Positions 42,334 through 55,079 are shown, numbered from the stretch's first letter. The stretch: 64,000 bases of DNA from Notospermus geniculatus (GCA_002633025.1 NMRB01000802.1:193586-257585), one strand, 5' to 3'. Made by a program: numbers and translations. Notes: generated from the letters alone by a model not told the origin.

Positions 42334-43399
42334 CTCCCCCAGCCCCGCACACCAAGATCAAACAAACCCAGTGACTGAATTGCCTGGAGTGGCGTTGAAT
42401 TAGTCAGTCATTATTCACCATGATTGATCCACTCTTGTTCATACACCAAACCGTCTAACAAAGGACCAACCGGACCAAAACCTGGCCTATTGTCAGCTTT
42501 CTTCATGTGGGACACCACTGTGTGTGTTGACAAGTTTGGTCTGGACTTGTAAATCCTCTAGGCTTATATTCTAAAGGCTTTCCTCATGTCCTATTCTTCT
42601 GTATACATCACAATTCAATTGGCCAACACAACAACTGTGTCAACCACTGTGTGATGTATTCATTTCCCAATCATCTGGAGAGGGCAATAGTGAAATATTT
42701 ATTCAGTGTGGGGTATTGTTTGGCTGTTTGGTAGGCTGTGTGTACAACGTCTCTTGTCTTCATGTCCAGGGTCTTGGAGCAGACGGACAAGCCACTGTTT
42801 GACAATTCACTCACTCGGGATCTAAACTTGGAACTTTTCCGTGTTGCTGTGATCGATATTTTGATGTGTGTTACTGCATGAACTGTGTGTGGATCATTTC
42901 GTGTTGAATCGTTGAATCGGAAACAAAGGTGAACCGTTGTTTGGAAGTTTTCAGAACGTCAAAAACAATCCATGTTGAAGATCATCGTGGATACAAAGCA
43001 CCACAAGTGACCATTAGTGGATTACCCAACCTGTCTATGTGTCTGTACGTCTGTATGTTCAACGACTTGGGATTTTGTTGAGCAATCGTTGGATTAATAT
43101 CGCTGATATAAACTGATTCAAACTTGTGTAACAGTTCACGGATACCAGTTATACACTGTTCGCAGTTCATCTGGAGTTTGAACAGTTCATCTATTTGAGT
43201 GGACAAATCCGTGAGACTTTGAGTGGCCCGTTGAGTTTCTGTTTTGTGGTCTGTGTGAGCTAGGATAGACTGTATCATTGAGTCATTGGATTACATAACT
43301 TCCATTAATCAGATGCAACCATCGCTGTCGTATTCACTGAGGCGAATCATTTGTTACGTTGGATTATGCTAATGATATAAAGAGACACAATTTATCAAA

Positions 43400-45370
43400 A
43401 TGGGGAATACGTTTAGTTGTGTGAGTGGAAAATCGGCCGATGACAGTCCTAAAAAGGCCAAGAACCCTAAAGATACCAAGGGTTTACCGTTACCGTGCAG
43501 TAAACCGCGCGTTGTTAAGGTAACAGAGGATAGTATTATCATATCATGGGACAAACCCACCTATGACGGCGGGAACGCCATATTTGGATATTCTGTTAAA
43601 ATGGGTCGTGACGGACAAAGTGGTTGGCGAAAGATGACTGCTGAGTGTAACGAGTGCATGTACACGGCCACCGGTTTAGAACCGGATGTGCTGTATAAGT
43701 TCTTCGTCCAGGCGGAAAATGATAACGGTTTGAGTAAACCGAGTGAAGTATCCGATCCAATCCGAACTCTTGCTCTAAAAGTTGAACCACCGGCGGAACC
43801 GGCCACCGTCGAAGTTGACAAAGGGGACGAGAATAAAAACGAGGCTGAAGTTTCGACCGAGTTTGGGGCAAGTGCTGAGAAGTATGTCGTGAAAGATGAT
43901 GAGGAGAAGAAATCGAGGAAGTCGTCATCAAGTAGTTCTGACGCTGAAGCTGGGGAAGATACAGCTAAGGTCGAGGTAAACACAGAGGTCAAGGAAGAGG
44001 TCACGGTCAATGAGAAGGTCGGCGAGGTCGTCAAAGAGGATGTCAGAACAGAAGTAAGGACGGTTACGACGGAAACCAAGGTGGTTACCGTGGTGACGGA
44101 GGAGAAGAAAGCGGAGGAGGAGTTGGACGTGAAGACAGACGACACGGAGGAGGTGGTGGCGACGGTCGTCAAGAGTGAATCCAAGGAGTCCGTCAAGAGC
44201 AGCTCGTCGTCGTCGTCATCAGATGGGGAGAAAAAGAGTAATAAATCGGCCGAGGAAGTAAAGAATGATATCGCAAAAGCTGCGTCTGCTGGGGTATCCG
44301 TGGAAGCTGATTTTAGTGCTAACGGTTCCTCCGTTGGTCACGGTACCGGGATCCTGTCCACGTTCCTAGACTCACGTCTGTACCAGTACAGCAACGACTC
44401 GCTCCTTGACGATGAGAACGAGGAGGACCAAGACGTCAAGACCAAGAACCGCGTCAATAAAAACATGGATATACAAAAACATGATAAACGCTATTTTATT
44501 GAGATTGAAACGGTTGATGCAACCGGGAACGTCGATGATCAGTTCGACGAACGTGATCGTTACATCCATACTCAGGTACCGATGATCGAACCTGTCGAGT
44601 TCGACGGCGATGAATCCTGTCGTCTGAGTATCATATCAGAAAGGTCAATGGAGGATAACCTCTCAACTTGCTCACCCGATACCAAAGCTAAAGATGGCCA
44701 CCATTTTGTTTTTTCCAAGAAAGAGGTCGCTGTCAATGGATCGAAGTCGGAGGCCGGTGTTTCTAGAATCCCGTCACTCGGGAGTAAGATACCGTACAAA
44801 CGACAGGAACCGCTGATTATAAACACGGTTCCTGCTGAAATACAGAAACCGGAACCCAAGGCACCGGCGCAACCGGAATCAAGGATTCCTCCGCCACAGA
44901 TCAAAGCAACCTCGTCCGGGAAAGCTGCTCAAGATACGGGAACGAGGTTGCCGACATTGGGGACGAGTTACGGTTCAAAGGTTGAGAACGAAGAACGCAT
45001 GTCGCCACGCGATGAGACAGAACGTCGATCTTCCATCCCGATGATGTCATCGTCGAAGGTCGAGACGAAAATCACACCACCAAGCATGCCAAGTGCCATT
45101 CCACGCCGCGGATCGGCGCCTAAAACATCCATTCCGTTAAAAAAGGACAGTTCTGGTGAAAACATAAATGTGACACTCTCTGGTAGTTCACCCGGTTCTG
45201 AGGAGAGCAAAATACCAACCGGCATTCCGCGTAGAAAGTCGGTTGAGAAACCAGATACTTCGTCCAAAATCACTCCACCGTCAGCACGCACCGGTATCCC
45301 ACGTGGCACGTCTGGTATTCGTCCACCCGGTTCATTCAGTTTCCAAGCCAGGGTAGATGCAAGTTCATAA
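43400..45370 (+). CDS. Nested intronless gene: acylated FN3 protein with SxIP repeats
   Basis: 656 aa from ATG (context CAAAATGG, in-frame TGA upstream at 43373) to TAA. Residues 1-10 are MGNTFSCVSG: Gly2 with Ser6 fits N-myristoylation and Cys7 fits palmitoylation, suggesting membrane attachment. An FN3 domain follows (about 30-125: IIISWDKPTYDGGNA, YKFFVQAENDNGLSK), closest in style to those of the host gene. Residues about 145-300 are acidic, lysine- and serine-rich. Residues about 450-640 are S/P/basic and carry nine S/T-x-I-P motifs (S455, S462, S494, S544, S565, T576, S603, T607, T631), for example SRIPSLGSKIPYK. Such motifs in this context bind EB1-family microtubule plus-end proteins. 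It could be an independent gene or an intron-derived isoform. The open frame is certain; the function is inferred. Confidence 0.82.
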   Translation: MGNTFSCVSGKSADDSPKKAKNPKDTKGLPLPCSKPRVVKVTEDSIIISWDKPTYDGGNAIFGYSVKMGRDGQSGWRKMTAECNECMYTATGLEPDVLYKFFVQAENDNGLSKPSEVSDPIRTLALKVEPPAEPATVEVDKGDENKNEAEVSTEFGASAEKYVVKDDEEKKSRKSSSSSSDAEAGEDTAKVEVNTEVKEEVTVNEKVGEVVKEDVRTEVRTVTTETKVVTVVTEEKKAEEELDVKTDDTEEVVATVVKSESKESVKSSSSSSSSDGEKKSNKSAEEVKNDIAKAASAGVSVEADFSANGSSVGHGTGILSTFLDSRLYQYSNDSLLDDENEEDQDVKTKNRVNKNMDIQKHDKRYFIEIETVDATGNVDDQFDERDRYIHTQVPMIEPVEFDGDESCRLSIISERSMEDNLSTCSPDTKAKDGHHFVFSKKEVAVNGSKSEAGVSRIPSLGSKIPYKRQEPLIINTVPAEIQKPEPKAPAQPESRIPPPQIKATSSGKAAQDTGTRLPTLGTSYGSKVENEERMSPRDETERRSSIPMMSSSKVETKITPPSMPSAIPRRGSAPKTSIPLKKDSSGENINVTLSGSSPGSEESKIPTGIPRRKSVEKPDTSSKITPPSARTGIPRGTSGIRPPGSFSFQARVDASS

Positions 45371-45941
45371 TCTTTATAAAAAAGGACTGTTTGTACATAC
45401 GGGAGATTGCTGGACTTGGATGTTTGGCATTGACATGTGGTTGTAGGGACTTTAGAAAGATGTGTACAGTAGGACTCAGAATGATTTTATTACAGAGAGT
45501 AGTGGATGTAATAATATATATTTATGTTTGAGAATATGGATGCGGATCGTAGGACTTACGGAAACCTTTGTTTTGATAACCGGTCAGTGCCACAACCTTG
45601 TGCCTTAGAAGGTCATGCATTGTCATGGACCTGAAAAAGTGGACTTTTTTAAAGAACTAGGACTTTTAGTTCTTATACTGGATGTTGCGGATTTTTTCGT
45701 GGACTTTATTTCATGTTGCAGGAGTTATCACGAGTTGATATCTTGGATTATTTTATATTCTCTCATTCATGTCATTGTCGAAACTTTCATAAACTTTTCT
45801 CAAAGGGACCAACACTTCATGCAGGGACGGACAATTTTATACGGAACCTTATGAACATTCTTGACGGTGCTCGTTGGGAATTTTAACCATTTGATACCGG
45901 CCTCAAGGCAAAGTTTGATAGCGGTCATACCGGTACTTAAA

Positions 45942-45947
45942 AATAAA
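45942..45947 (+). terminator. Poly(A) signal of the nested gene
   Basis: AATAAA 572 bases after the TAA stop, followed by GCGTGGCAATGTTTTTT, a G/T-rich downstream element. The implied 3' UTR is about 590 bases. Confidence 0.55.
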
Positions 45948-45965
45948 ATGCGTGGCAATGTTTTT

Positions 45966-47112
45966 TAAGAAAATAAGTTGAACACTGCAAAGTCTTTCAG
46001 TATTCAACTGCTTCAGACTCGGCTTGCTGATTTTGATATTAATTTTAAGCGTCATAAACTATAATAATATGCTTTAGCAAAGATTGATGCGGACTTCAGA
46101 TTACATAGCAACTTGGTAAAGAAAGAACAGACATAGAGAATAGAGTAATTAGTAATAAATTGATTGAGTTTGGCTAACGAGGGCGGGGTTGGGAGGTAAT
46201 AACTGTATCGGTAGTCTATACTAAAAATATTGACACATTCATTTCGCCACAGCCGGATGTGAATACTACCTTATTAATGATTTAAAGGTACTTACAGTAA
46301 TGGCTCAGAATGTATTGGATACATTGGCGTGTTTAGCAATTATGAGGAAATGCTGTTTCCTGCTTAGAAATAATGGTGTGAACCTTGATCACTGGGCAAA
46401 CAATTTGTTCATTTCTAAAAGAAAAGTTTTGTTTACAAGTCAGAGACGAAAATGGTGGAGACCAAAATGTTGTTTGTACAGGCCTACAAGTCGTAGACCA
46501 AATGTTGTTTGTAGGCCTACAAAGTCAGACACCAAAACGTTGTTTGTAGACCTACAAGTCAGAGACCAAAATGTTGTCTGAAGGCCTGCAAGTCGCAGAC
46601 CAAAGTGATGTCTGTAGAGCTACAAGTCAGAGACCAAAATATTGTTTGTAGATCTACAAAGTTGTAGACCAAAATGTTGTTGGTAGACCTACCAGTACAA
46701 GTCGGAGACCAAAATGTTCTGTTTTGTACAAGTCAGAGACAAAATGTTTGTTTACAATTTGGAGACCAAATATTTAGGAAATATCTCTAGTTACTTTCAT
46801 GACTTTGCTTTGTCTAAGAAAACTTGCAATGTTAACAAATCCAAGGTGGAAAATATCAAAATATGATTTAACGTGAATTGGTTCTGTTTGAATTGATTTA
46901 TCAACATTCGGTTTTGAATGAGTGGTTGTTGACTGTTTGATCAGTGGAGGGGGTCGATATTGTGCCGTGGGCTTCATGCCGTGTCGTGGGCTTCATGCCG
47001 TGTCGTGGGTCAGTGCCATGTCACGGAGTCGATGCTGTGCTCTGTGGATAAACGTGATGGACATGGACAGAGATCTCATCNCCAGCACTGTTAGAAACAT
47101 GGTAGAGTCGTC
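45966..47112 (+). other. Giant intron, part 3
   Basis: Contains a degenerate minisatellite (46438-46770) with units such as GTCAGAGACCAAAATGTTGT and GTAGACCTACAA. There is a local repeat of CATGCCGTGTCGTGGG at about 46970-47010 and one ambiguous base at 47081. Confidence 0.65.
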
Positions 47113-47208
47113 ACTTGCCTGTTATCCTTCCACAGCAGGGTTTACCTCACTCCTCGTCATTGAGTGTGTGAAGGGAGCGAGACCAAAGCCCTGCTATGGG
47201 AGGATGCT
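47113..47208. mobile_element. Foldback element family E, copy 3
   Basis: ATCCTTCCACAGCAGGG faces CCCTGCTATGGGAGGAT. The interior has TTTACCTCACTCCTCGTCAT and GGGAGCGAGACCAAAG. Confidence 0.75.
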
Positions 47209-48067
47209 TCCTGTTGAAAACATTCTGCACAGAGCAAGTGGAGCTGTACTCAAGTTGGAATACAACATGGGTTGTTCATCTGATGTGTTTTTTATTGGGC
47301 ATATAAAAATGAATTGCTCGAGGCTTGTAGCTATTATGGAATGCTCATGTATCGCAGGGCAATTAGAATGGCCATTCATCACCCGTGATCATAGCACATG
47401 TTTTTTGACATGTTTCAATGATGAAGATTTGCATCAGAAAGCGTGAGATGTATACTGTTCACGTCCCTCGACTGCCGGGGTCATGATGCGTGAGGATAAT
47501 GATAGTCATGGATGTGATGGAATAATTGTGGGTGGCCTTGATATGAATGGCGTGGCTCAATGATTCAGCTAAACGTTCACACTTTATGGTCCGGAGACAG
47601 GGATGTCATCTTTGCTCTCAGTTTGCACTTGTTGCCCGTCAGATGCAAGTTTGACTTCATCCTGAGAATGGAAAGAATTGGGACTTTGACTTCACCACTC
47701 TGAAATAACAACTAGAAGAAGAAATTCTGACCTTGTGCATTTTGCTGGAGTGAAAATGGTCATGACTGATCCACGTCATGAAACCATTCGTTAAGATCAA
47801 GGGGATTATGACTAACTCTGGTCACATTCACTGCGTTAGTCACTTTTTGGACGATTACATGTATTTCAACATTTGACTTGTAAAAGAGCAAGTAATAATA
47901 ACAGGTTTTAAGGTGGAAGATATAGCTTTCTACCGGACTCGAACCCACGGACCCTCACATGAGCATCAATCGCCAGCACTCAGGGGCAGCACGCCTTAGT
48001 AGGCCAAATCCCCATCTTCATGTCTTCATCAGTTAATTCCTTAACCAGGCTTGATTAAATATTGCAT

Positions 48068-48264
48068 TAGGCTCCATTTCCATAGAGTTCACGTTGACAC
48101 TTTTCACGCGCCACGCTTCACGTTTTCCTTTCGTTCCTCGGAGAAAGCATGTCACAGGACAGGTAATGTGTGTCTCGTTGTGCGCTGAATCGAGGAACGA
48201 AAGGAAAACGTGAAGCGTGGCGCGTGAAAAGTGTCAACGTGAGCTCTATGGAACTGGAGCCTTA
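48068..48264. mobile_element. Long foldback hairpin with GC-rich arms
   Basis: Arms of about 68 bp: GTTCACGTTGACACTTTTCA and CGCGCCACGCTTCACG at the left, mirrored by CGTGAAGCGTGGCGCG and TGAAAAGTGTCAACGTGAG at the right. The loop is about 55 bp. The arms are nearly perfect, so the insertion is recent or the structure is maintained. Confidence 0.85.
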
Positions 48265-48329
48265 TGTGAGGTGAAAAAATGAACCATTTTGTGGATTGAT
48301 TGGAATATTAACTTGTTTGATCTGTAGGT

Positions 48330-48501
48330 GTGGAATCTGTGAGAGTTTTTGTGTGTGAGTTGACTGTCAATGGGCAACTCCACTTGTAGAGAAGTCTGGA
48401 AAGTCATTTGTATCGCTGGTCTTAGTTTAAGCCGTAAAGAAACCAACAATGGTGAGTTAGAGCCAACTTGCATGAGAAAACTCTCACGTGGAGTTCTATG
48501 T
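48330..48501. mobile_element. MITE family D, copy 3
   Basis: TGTGAGAGTTTTTGTG and TCAATGGGCAACTCCACTTG at the left face AGCCAACTTGCATGAGAAAA and CTCTCACG at the right. AAACCAACAATGGTGA is shared with the copy at 20357. Confidence 0.65.
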
Positions 48502-48661
48502 GACAATAAGGTCCCATGTTTCTTTGGTCATGTTGGTAGACTGAATCAGGCAGGCTTCAAAAGAAGTGATCAGGATCTCCACGAGTCTGTTACATGGTTA
48601 CATCTAGTGAGGGCTTGTAAAGATAAGAATATTATGTCCACAAAAACCTCCTGACAGCATG

Positions 48662-48721
48662 TAATATCAGGTTATATCAATATCATTGATGTAATATCAG
48701 GTTATATCAATATCATTGATA
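48662..48721. repeat. 30-bp direct duplication
   Basis: TGTAATATCAGGTTATATCA followed by ATATCATTGA occurs twice head to tail, identical. Confidence 0.9.
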
Positions 48722-49029
48722 TAAGACTTGAACCAGTGTTGACACTTGATAACCAAGGAAGTATGTACTTTAATTCAGGCAATCTGGGTCAGTTATGATT
48801 TGGTTGACAATTAGGCCTATCATCTGAGAAATAATTGGTGTGTCGGGAGTTGACATCCTCATTTAATTGATGTCCCGACATTGATGACGCTAATTTACTC
48901 CCTGAACTGGAATTGGAATGACCTCTGGAAAGTTGATGTCCTTCAATGACAACAGCAGCATCAGCATTAAGAATCAGTGGGAGTAAAGTTCATTGAGGTA
49001 ACAGCCATTCTCAACACTACTGAATCGGA

Positions 49030-49135
49030 TATATAAAATGCTAGACACCTTCTGGATATCCGTGGTTGTATATATATTATATATGCAGTGTATATATAAT
49101 ATATATATAATGACATATTTATTTTCATTTCTTAT
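49030..49135. repeat. AT-rich microsatellite
   Basis: TATATAT-rich sequence with local self-complementarity, directly before the first copy of the 2.1 kb duplication. Confidence 0.7.
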
Positions 49136-51238
49136 ATATAATAGATATATAGGTGGATTTATTGCTATTTTGACTAAAAAGTACACACTGAAATATTGTT
49201 ATTTAAACATAATTTTATTTAGATCAATATTTACACGGAGAATCAGTTACAGAGAAAATTAGAATAATACAGCGTTGATCGGTATTATACATGGAGAATG
49301 TCTAGCAGAGAACAATTGAATTTTGTCAGTTGATTCCCATTGTCATTATCTTCATCTGTGGACGAACTTTTCTTCAAGAAGGCAAGTGAAGAAGGGCTGC
49401 AAAAGAAATGATAAGGATATTGAATAATAGATTCAATTGGTCACCACATGAATGATTGGTACGAGCCCAATTCATCGTCTCTTAACAGGATCATCAATAA
49501 TACATACATGTAGGCCTAGCCGAGTAAAATGACCCGAGTCTAAACATGTATGTCTTGGACAAAGGTTGCTGTTGCTAGGCCTAGCCCAACTCTGTCGCCA
49601 GTGCTGTAGGCCGGTGTAATAGAATCTAATGTCCCCCGATATGTGATGTTCCCGAACAATACATTTACGGATTAATCGGCACCATTGAATTGAACTCTAC
49701 AGAGACCACGGCCATTAATCCTGTGACAAACAATGTTGCATGGGGACATCAGAAAGATGGGGGCATTAGATTCTATCACACCGGGTCAACTATACTATCA
49801 ACCCGGTATTTTATCAGAGAGGGTGTCAAGTTGAAATCCCCACCTGGTTAGAAGATTGTCTGTCTTCTTTAGGCTTTCCTTTAGCATGTTTAGGTAGGCA
49901 TGGTATATTAGGCGACTTGGCTAAGCCTTCATTCATCCTCCCTGAATGTGCTGAAATCGAAATATGGCTGGCATCAGTTCATTAAATTTGTTATTATTGT
50001 TAAAAATAATCCATCTTGACTGATTAGATCAGAAATTGTACTTTTAGTGATGCCAGTAAATTCACCTTCATGTTCTCACCTTTATGCATGTTTGTCATGG
50101 ACTCATTCAATTACGAGAAGGAGCTGGGCCCAATCAAGACTGGGACTGCAGTCTTCCACCAGTGCATCCTCTGAAATCAAAATCATATCATGAGCAGTAG
50201 GCTATCTGAGTAGCCTAGGCCTAGGCCTAGGCCTACCATTACCAAGAGAAAAAAATAAGTTTTAAACGAAATAGGTAGAAGAAGAAGAGGTCATGCGGGG
50301 TTGCCTAATATTAATGAACCTGTTGAATGCCAATGTCATTGCCAGTGCCAATGCCAGGTTTTGAACTAACCCGAAATTATCTGTCAGTGAAATTGTATTT
50401 TTAAAAATTCTGATACACCCTGTAGGCCTATATGCAAATAATAAAAATATGAAAAAGCAGAGTCAACCTCAAGACAAAATTGTTTTGGATAACAAATTAT
50501 TTCATAAACCCTGTAAAGAGATAAAACTGCAATTGTATTTTTGTAACTGTCGTAGGCCTATAGGCCTAGGCCTATATATATTGAAACCAAACAACATAGG
50601 GGCCTACCGGTAGGCCTAATCAATGAAAGCTGAAAGTGAAACACATGAAAACCACACTCCATCCAGGCAGAGCTTGTCTGCTCAGAAAGATGCTCAGATG
50701 ATCAAATTTGAGAAACCATGTGTCGGTCTGATCCAGTGCGACTTTGGCATCTGTCAGTAGCGGGCCACGGGGGCCGAAATTGCCACCCAGTCCCAGGGGA
50801 GTCGAGTGAGCGTGACACATTGTGGAAAGGGGCACACAGAAAAGGGGCCAGGCCAAGCTTGGCCTAGCCGTGAGCAACTTGATTTTATTTCAGACGAAGG
50901 CCTAGGTCTCGGTGTCATTTGACAGCCATTTGGCATGCTACTCAGGCCTACACAATTCCTCCTACCTACCTCATATTCTTTCACTTCCCCATTCGAGTTC
51001 GACCTCAACTGCTCAAAGGAAAGCCATGAAGTACCACTTCTGGCTGCGTCCCTGACCCGTGCTGACTTGCCTGAGGCGGTGTTGACGTACACTGATGCTG
51101 ACGCTCTGTGCGCGCGTCTCCGAATGTGGTGACGTCGTCACGTGTTTGTGTTGTCTGACGTAGATGAAAGTGTGACGTCACGTCAACTTGCCTTGCGTTG
51201 CCGCCTTCTTCGCACTCAGTGTGGGTAGTTTCTTTCCA
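49132..51238. repeat. 2.1 kb tandem duplication, copy 1
   Basis: Begins TATATAATAGATATATAGG and ends GTGTGGGTAGTTTCTTTCCA. The same block follows at 51239-53374. Copies differ by point changes and small indels, for example in the number of GGCCTA units near 50216. Open frames in one copy are broken in the other, so it is probably non-coding. The end contains GTGACGTCGTCACGTG and TGTGACGTCACGTC (CRE- and E-box-like). Confidence 0.9.
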
Positions 51239-53374
51239 ATTATATATAATAGATATATAGGTGGATTTATTGCTATTTTGACTAAAAAGTACACACTGAA
51301 ATATTGTTATTTACACATAATTTTATTTAGATCAATATTTACACGGAGAATCAGTTACAGAGAACATTAGAATAATACAGCGTTGATCGGTATTATACAT
51401 GGAGAATGTCTAGCAGAGAACAATTGAATTTTGTCAGTTGATTCCCATTGTCATTATCTTCATCTATGGACGAACTTTTCTTCAAGAAGGCGGCAAGTGA
51501 AGAAGGGCTGCAAAAGAAATGATAAGGATATTGAAATAATAAGGAAATGAAATGATAAGGATATTGAATAATAGATTCAATTGGTCACCACATGAATGAT
51601 TAGTACGAGCCCAATTCATCGTCTCTTAACAGGATCATCAATAATACATACATGTAGGCCTAGCCGAGTAAAATGACCCGAGTCTAAACATGTCTGTCTT
51701 GGACAAAGGTTGCTGTTGCTAGGCCTAGCCCAACTCTGTCGCCAGTGCTGTAGGCCGGTGTAATAGAATCTAATGTCCCCCGATATGTGATGTTCCCGAA
51801 CAATACATTTACGGATTAATCGGCACCATTGAATTGGACTCTAGAGAGACCACGGCCATTAATCTTGTGACAAACAATGCTGCATGGGGACATCAGAAAG
51901 ATGGGGGCATTAGATGCTATCACACCGGGTCAACTATACTATCAACCCGGTATTTTATCAGAGAGGGTGTCAAGTTGAAATCCCCACCTGGTTAGAAGAA
52001 GTCGTCAACTTCATAATGGGCTGTTGTCTGTCTTCTTTAGGCTTTCCTTTAGCATGTTTAGGTAGGCATGGTATATTAGGCGACTTGGCTAAGCCTTCAT
52101 TCATCCTCCCTGAATATGCTGAAATCGAAATATGGCTGGCATCAGTTCATTAAATTTGTTAAAATAATCCATCTTGACTGATTAGATCAGAAATTGTACT
52201 TTTAGTGATGCCAGCAAATTCACCTTCATGTTCTCACCTTTATGCATGTTTGTCATGGACTCATTCAATTACGAGAAGGAGCTGGGCCCAATCAAGACTG
52301 GGGCTGCAGTCTTCCACCAGTGCATCCTCTGAAATCAAAATCATATCATGAGCAGTAGGCTATCTGAGTAGCCTAGGCCTAGGCCTACCATTACCAAGAG
52401 AAAAAAATAAGTTTTAAACGAAATAGGTAGAAGAAGAGGTCATGCGGGGTTGCCTAATATTAATGAACCTGTTGAATGCCAATGTCATTGCCAGTGCCAA
52501 TGCCAGGTTTTGAACTAACCCGAAATTATCTGTCAGTGAAATTGTATTTTTAAAAATTCTGATACACCCTATATGCAAATAATAAAAATATGAAAAAGCA
52601 GAGTCAACCTCAAGACAAAATTGTTTTGGATAGGCCTAACAAATTATTTCATTAACCCTGTAGGCCTAGGCCTAAAGAGATAAACCTGCAATTGTATTTT
52701 TGTAACTGTCGTTAACCGTATAGGCCTAGGCCTATATTAAAACCAAAGAACATAATCAATGAAAGCTGAAACACATGAAAACCACACTCCATCCAGGCAG
52801 AACTTGTCTGCTCAGAAAGATGCTCAGATCAAATTTGAGAAACCATGTGTCGGTCTGATCCAGTGCGACTTTGGCATCTGTCAGTAGCGGGCCACGGGGG
52901 CCGAAATTGCCACCCAGGGCAGTCGAGTGAGCGTGACACATTGTGGAAAGGGGCACACAGAAAAGGGGCCAGGCCAAGCTTGGCCGTCATGGCCGTGGCC
53001 GTGGGCCGTGAGCAACTTGATTTTATTTCAGACGTACCGTAGGCCTAGGTCTCGGTGTCATTTGACAGCCATTTGGCATGCTACTCAGGCCTACACAATT
53101 CCTCCTACCTACCTCATATTCTTTCACTTCCCCATTCGAGTTCGACCTCAACGGAAAGCCATGAAGCACCACTTCTGGCTGCGTCCCTGACCATGCTGAC
53201 TTGCCTGAGGCGGTGTTGACGTACACTGATGCTGACGCTCTGTGCGCGCGTCTCCGAATGTGGTGACGTCGTCACGTGTTTGTGTTGTCTGACGTAGACG
53301 AAAGTGTGACGTCACGTCAACTTGCCTTGCGTTGCCGCCTTCTTCGCACCAGCAGTGTGGGTAGTTTCTTTCCA
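51239..53374. repeat. 2.1 kb tandem duplication, copy 2
   Basis: Collinear with 49132-51238 throughout, with an internal duplication of AATGATAAGGATATTGAA at about 51520-51570. It may be a true tandem repeat or two haplotypes assembled in series. Confidence 0.9.
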
Positions 53375-55079
53375 TTATTCAGACAGTACCCCATGCCGAG
53401 GTTGCGAAAAGCCGTAGCAAGTGTGCGGTTATCAAATCTCCATGATCTCAGTAAAACTCATTTATATTGGTTGTAATCCTGACAAAATATCCTTCCCAAA
53501 GATGTATAATAATTGAGTGGGTACTCCCCCAGGTCCAGTATATTTACTTAGTCAAAGAAAAAGTGCCGTCCGACTTAACACATCTGGAGACTGGGCATGC
53601 CTGACGATGTTTTAGCGGGAAACAATGTCGGTTATGGGAAGGCCACTTTAATGAGCCTACTTAGCATATTCAAATGCACCTAAATGTACTCACTGCATCA
53701 TCCAATGGGTGAAGGGGATATGGCATAGGGATTCCCATGACATCATTGGCTCCCAACTATTGGATACCATTGTGCGTGGGCGTGGATGGGATGTTTACAG
53801 TGACAATTATTCAGGATCATTTCGATTTCAGGGGGTTTCTGTTTCACTTGCCACCCTGAGCCACTTGCTTATCTGTAAAACCAGCTCTTAGGACGCGAAC
53901 ATAAGTGGGCGCTGGGGCGCATATGCGTCTGACAACCTGCTAACAGCGCCAGACAAGCATCAAAATCTGTTATGGACGGGCGCTGATTTCAGCGCCAGTA
54001 GTTCTCAAATGAAAATTTTACCTTTAGTAAATAAACTTCAGTCATAAAGTGCATCTTTGTCTTGCCATCTTATCATTTATAGGCCTATCGAATCTTCTTA
54101 GCAAACTAGGCCTAGGCTATATAGTGACAGTTCCGACGGAGCCATACATCCACATGAGCCCGGCCTGACGATTTGGCGGGAAGCCAAAAGAGACCGCTGA
54201 CTCATCCTGGAACTCCACGTGTGTTGGCTAGTCGCCAAGATGCAGTGACATGACCTATTTAGTGCTGCATCATCCACATTGTGTTTCACAGGTCGGCGCT
54301 AGGCGGCGGTATGCAAGCACCAACCTGTGTCCGCACGAGCCGCATCACGCCGAATTCGGCGTGTTTCTAAATACGCAGGCCGAATCACAACCAGAAATGG
54401 GTGATCACGTGATCTACTGCGCCACGAAAGGAAACCCTAGGAAAATAGCGATATGAGGCTTATTTCTTGCAGACTTTGCCAATAATTGACGGATTTGTCA
54501 TTTCTGATGAGAAATTGTCACAGACATGACATTGTTGAGAAGAAAATGATGCTATTTCGGATTTCACCTCGGCAGCTAACTGTCACTGTGCTGTAACGTA
54601 GTGTAAACGTATGTGACGACGCACCGACCAGCTGCCAGTGGCTAACATGACATGTACAGCATATCTCAGACAAAATAGGCCTATGTATGTCATAATCATG
54701 ACGGATAATGTGATGCCCACACACGGAGACATCCTAGGTAGGCCTATTTGACGAGATTCAACAGTTTATAAACCCGAAGCGAGGAATTCCCGCCATCTTG
54801 AAAATGCAACAATAGTCCCAAACTTTCCCATGACGCGTTGCGCGCGCGGTGACAGGTCAGTGCGAGGTAGGAGCGCTACCTGTCGTGACAATGGCATCAT
54901 CCAATGAGTGAGGGGATACCACACTGGGATTCCCATGACATCATTGTGGCAACAAGGCCTATATTTGGCACACCATGTGCATGGGGTGTTTACACTTTTG
55001 CAAGTCATGTTCATTTGGATTTGAGTTGAAACTTGGCATGTTCAGTTCCTGTTGACATATTTCATTGGTTTATACTGCT
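53375..55079 (+). other. Giant intron, part 4
   Basis: A dispersed pair at about 53693-53850 and 54885-55030 shares GCATCATCCAATG(G/A)GTGA and GGGATTCCCATGACATCATT. Short palindromes such as GGCGCTGATTTCAGCGCC occur near 53980. No exon recognised. Confidence 0.55.

Noticed and set aside
43561-44196. A 211-aa open frame on the minus strand
   Set aside because: Shadow of the nested 656-aa frame. Its serine/threonine-rich composition follows from the E/K/S codons opposite.
50620-51092. Open frames within the 2.1 kb duplication
   Set aside because: Indels between the two copies break them (compare 52756-53226). No domain is recognisable.
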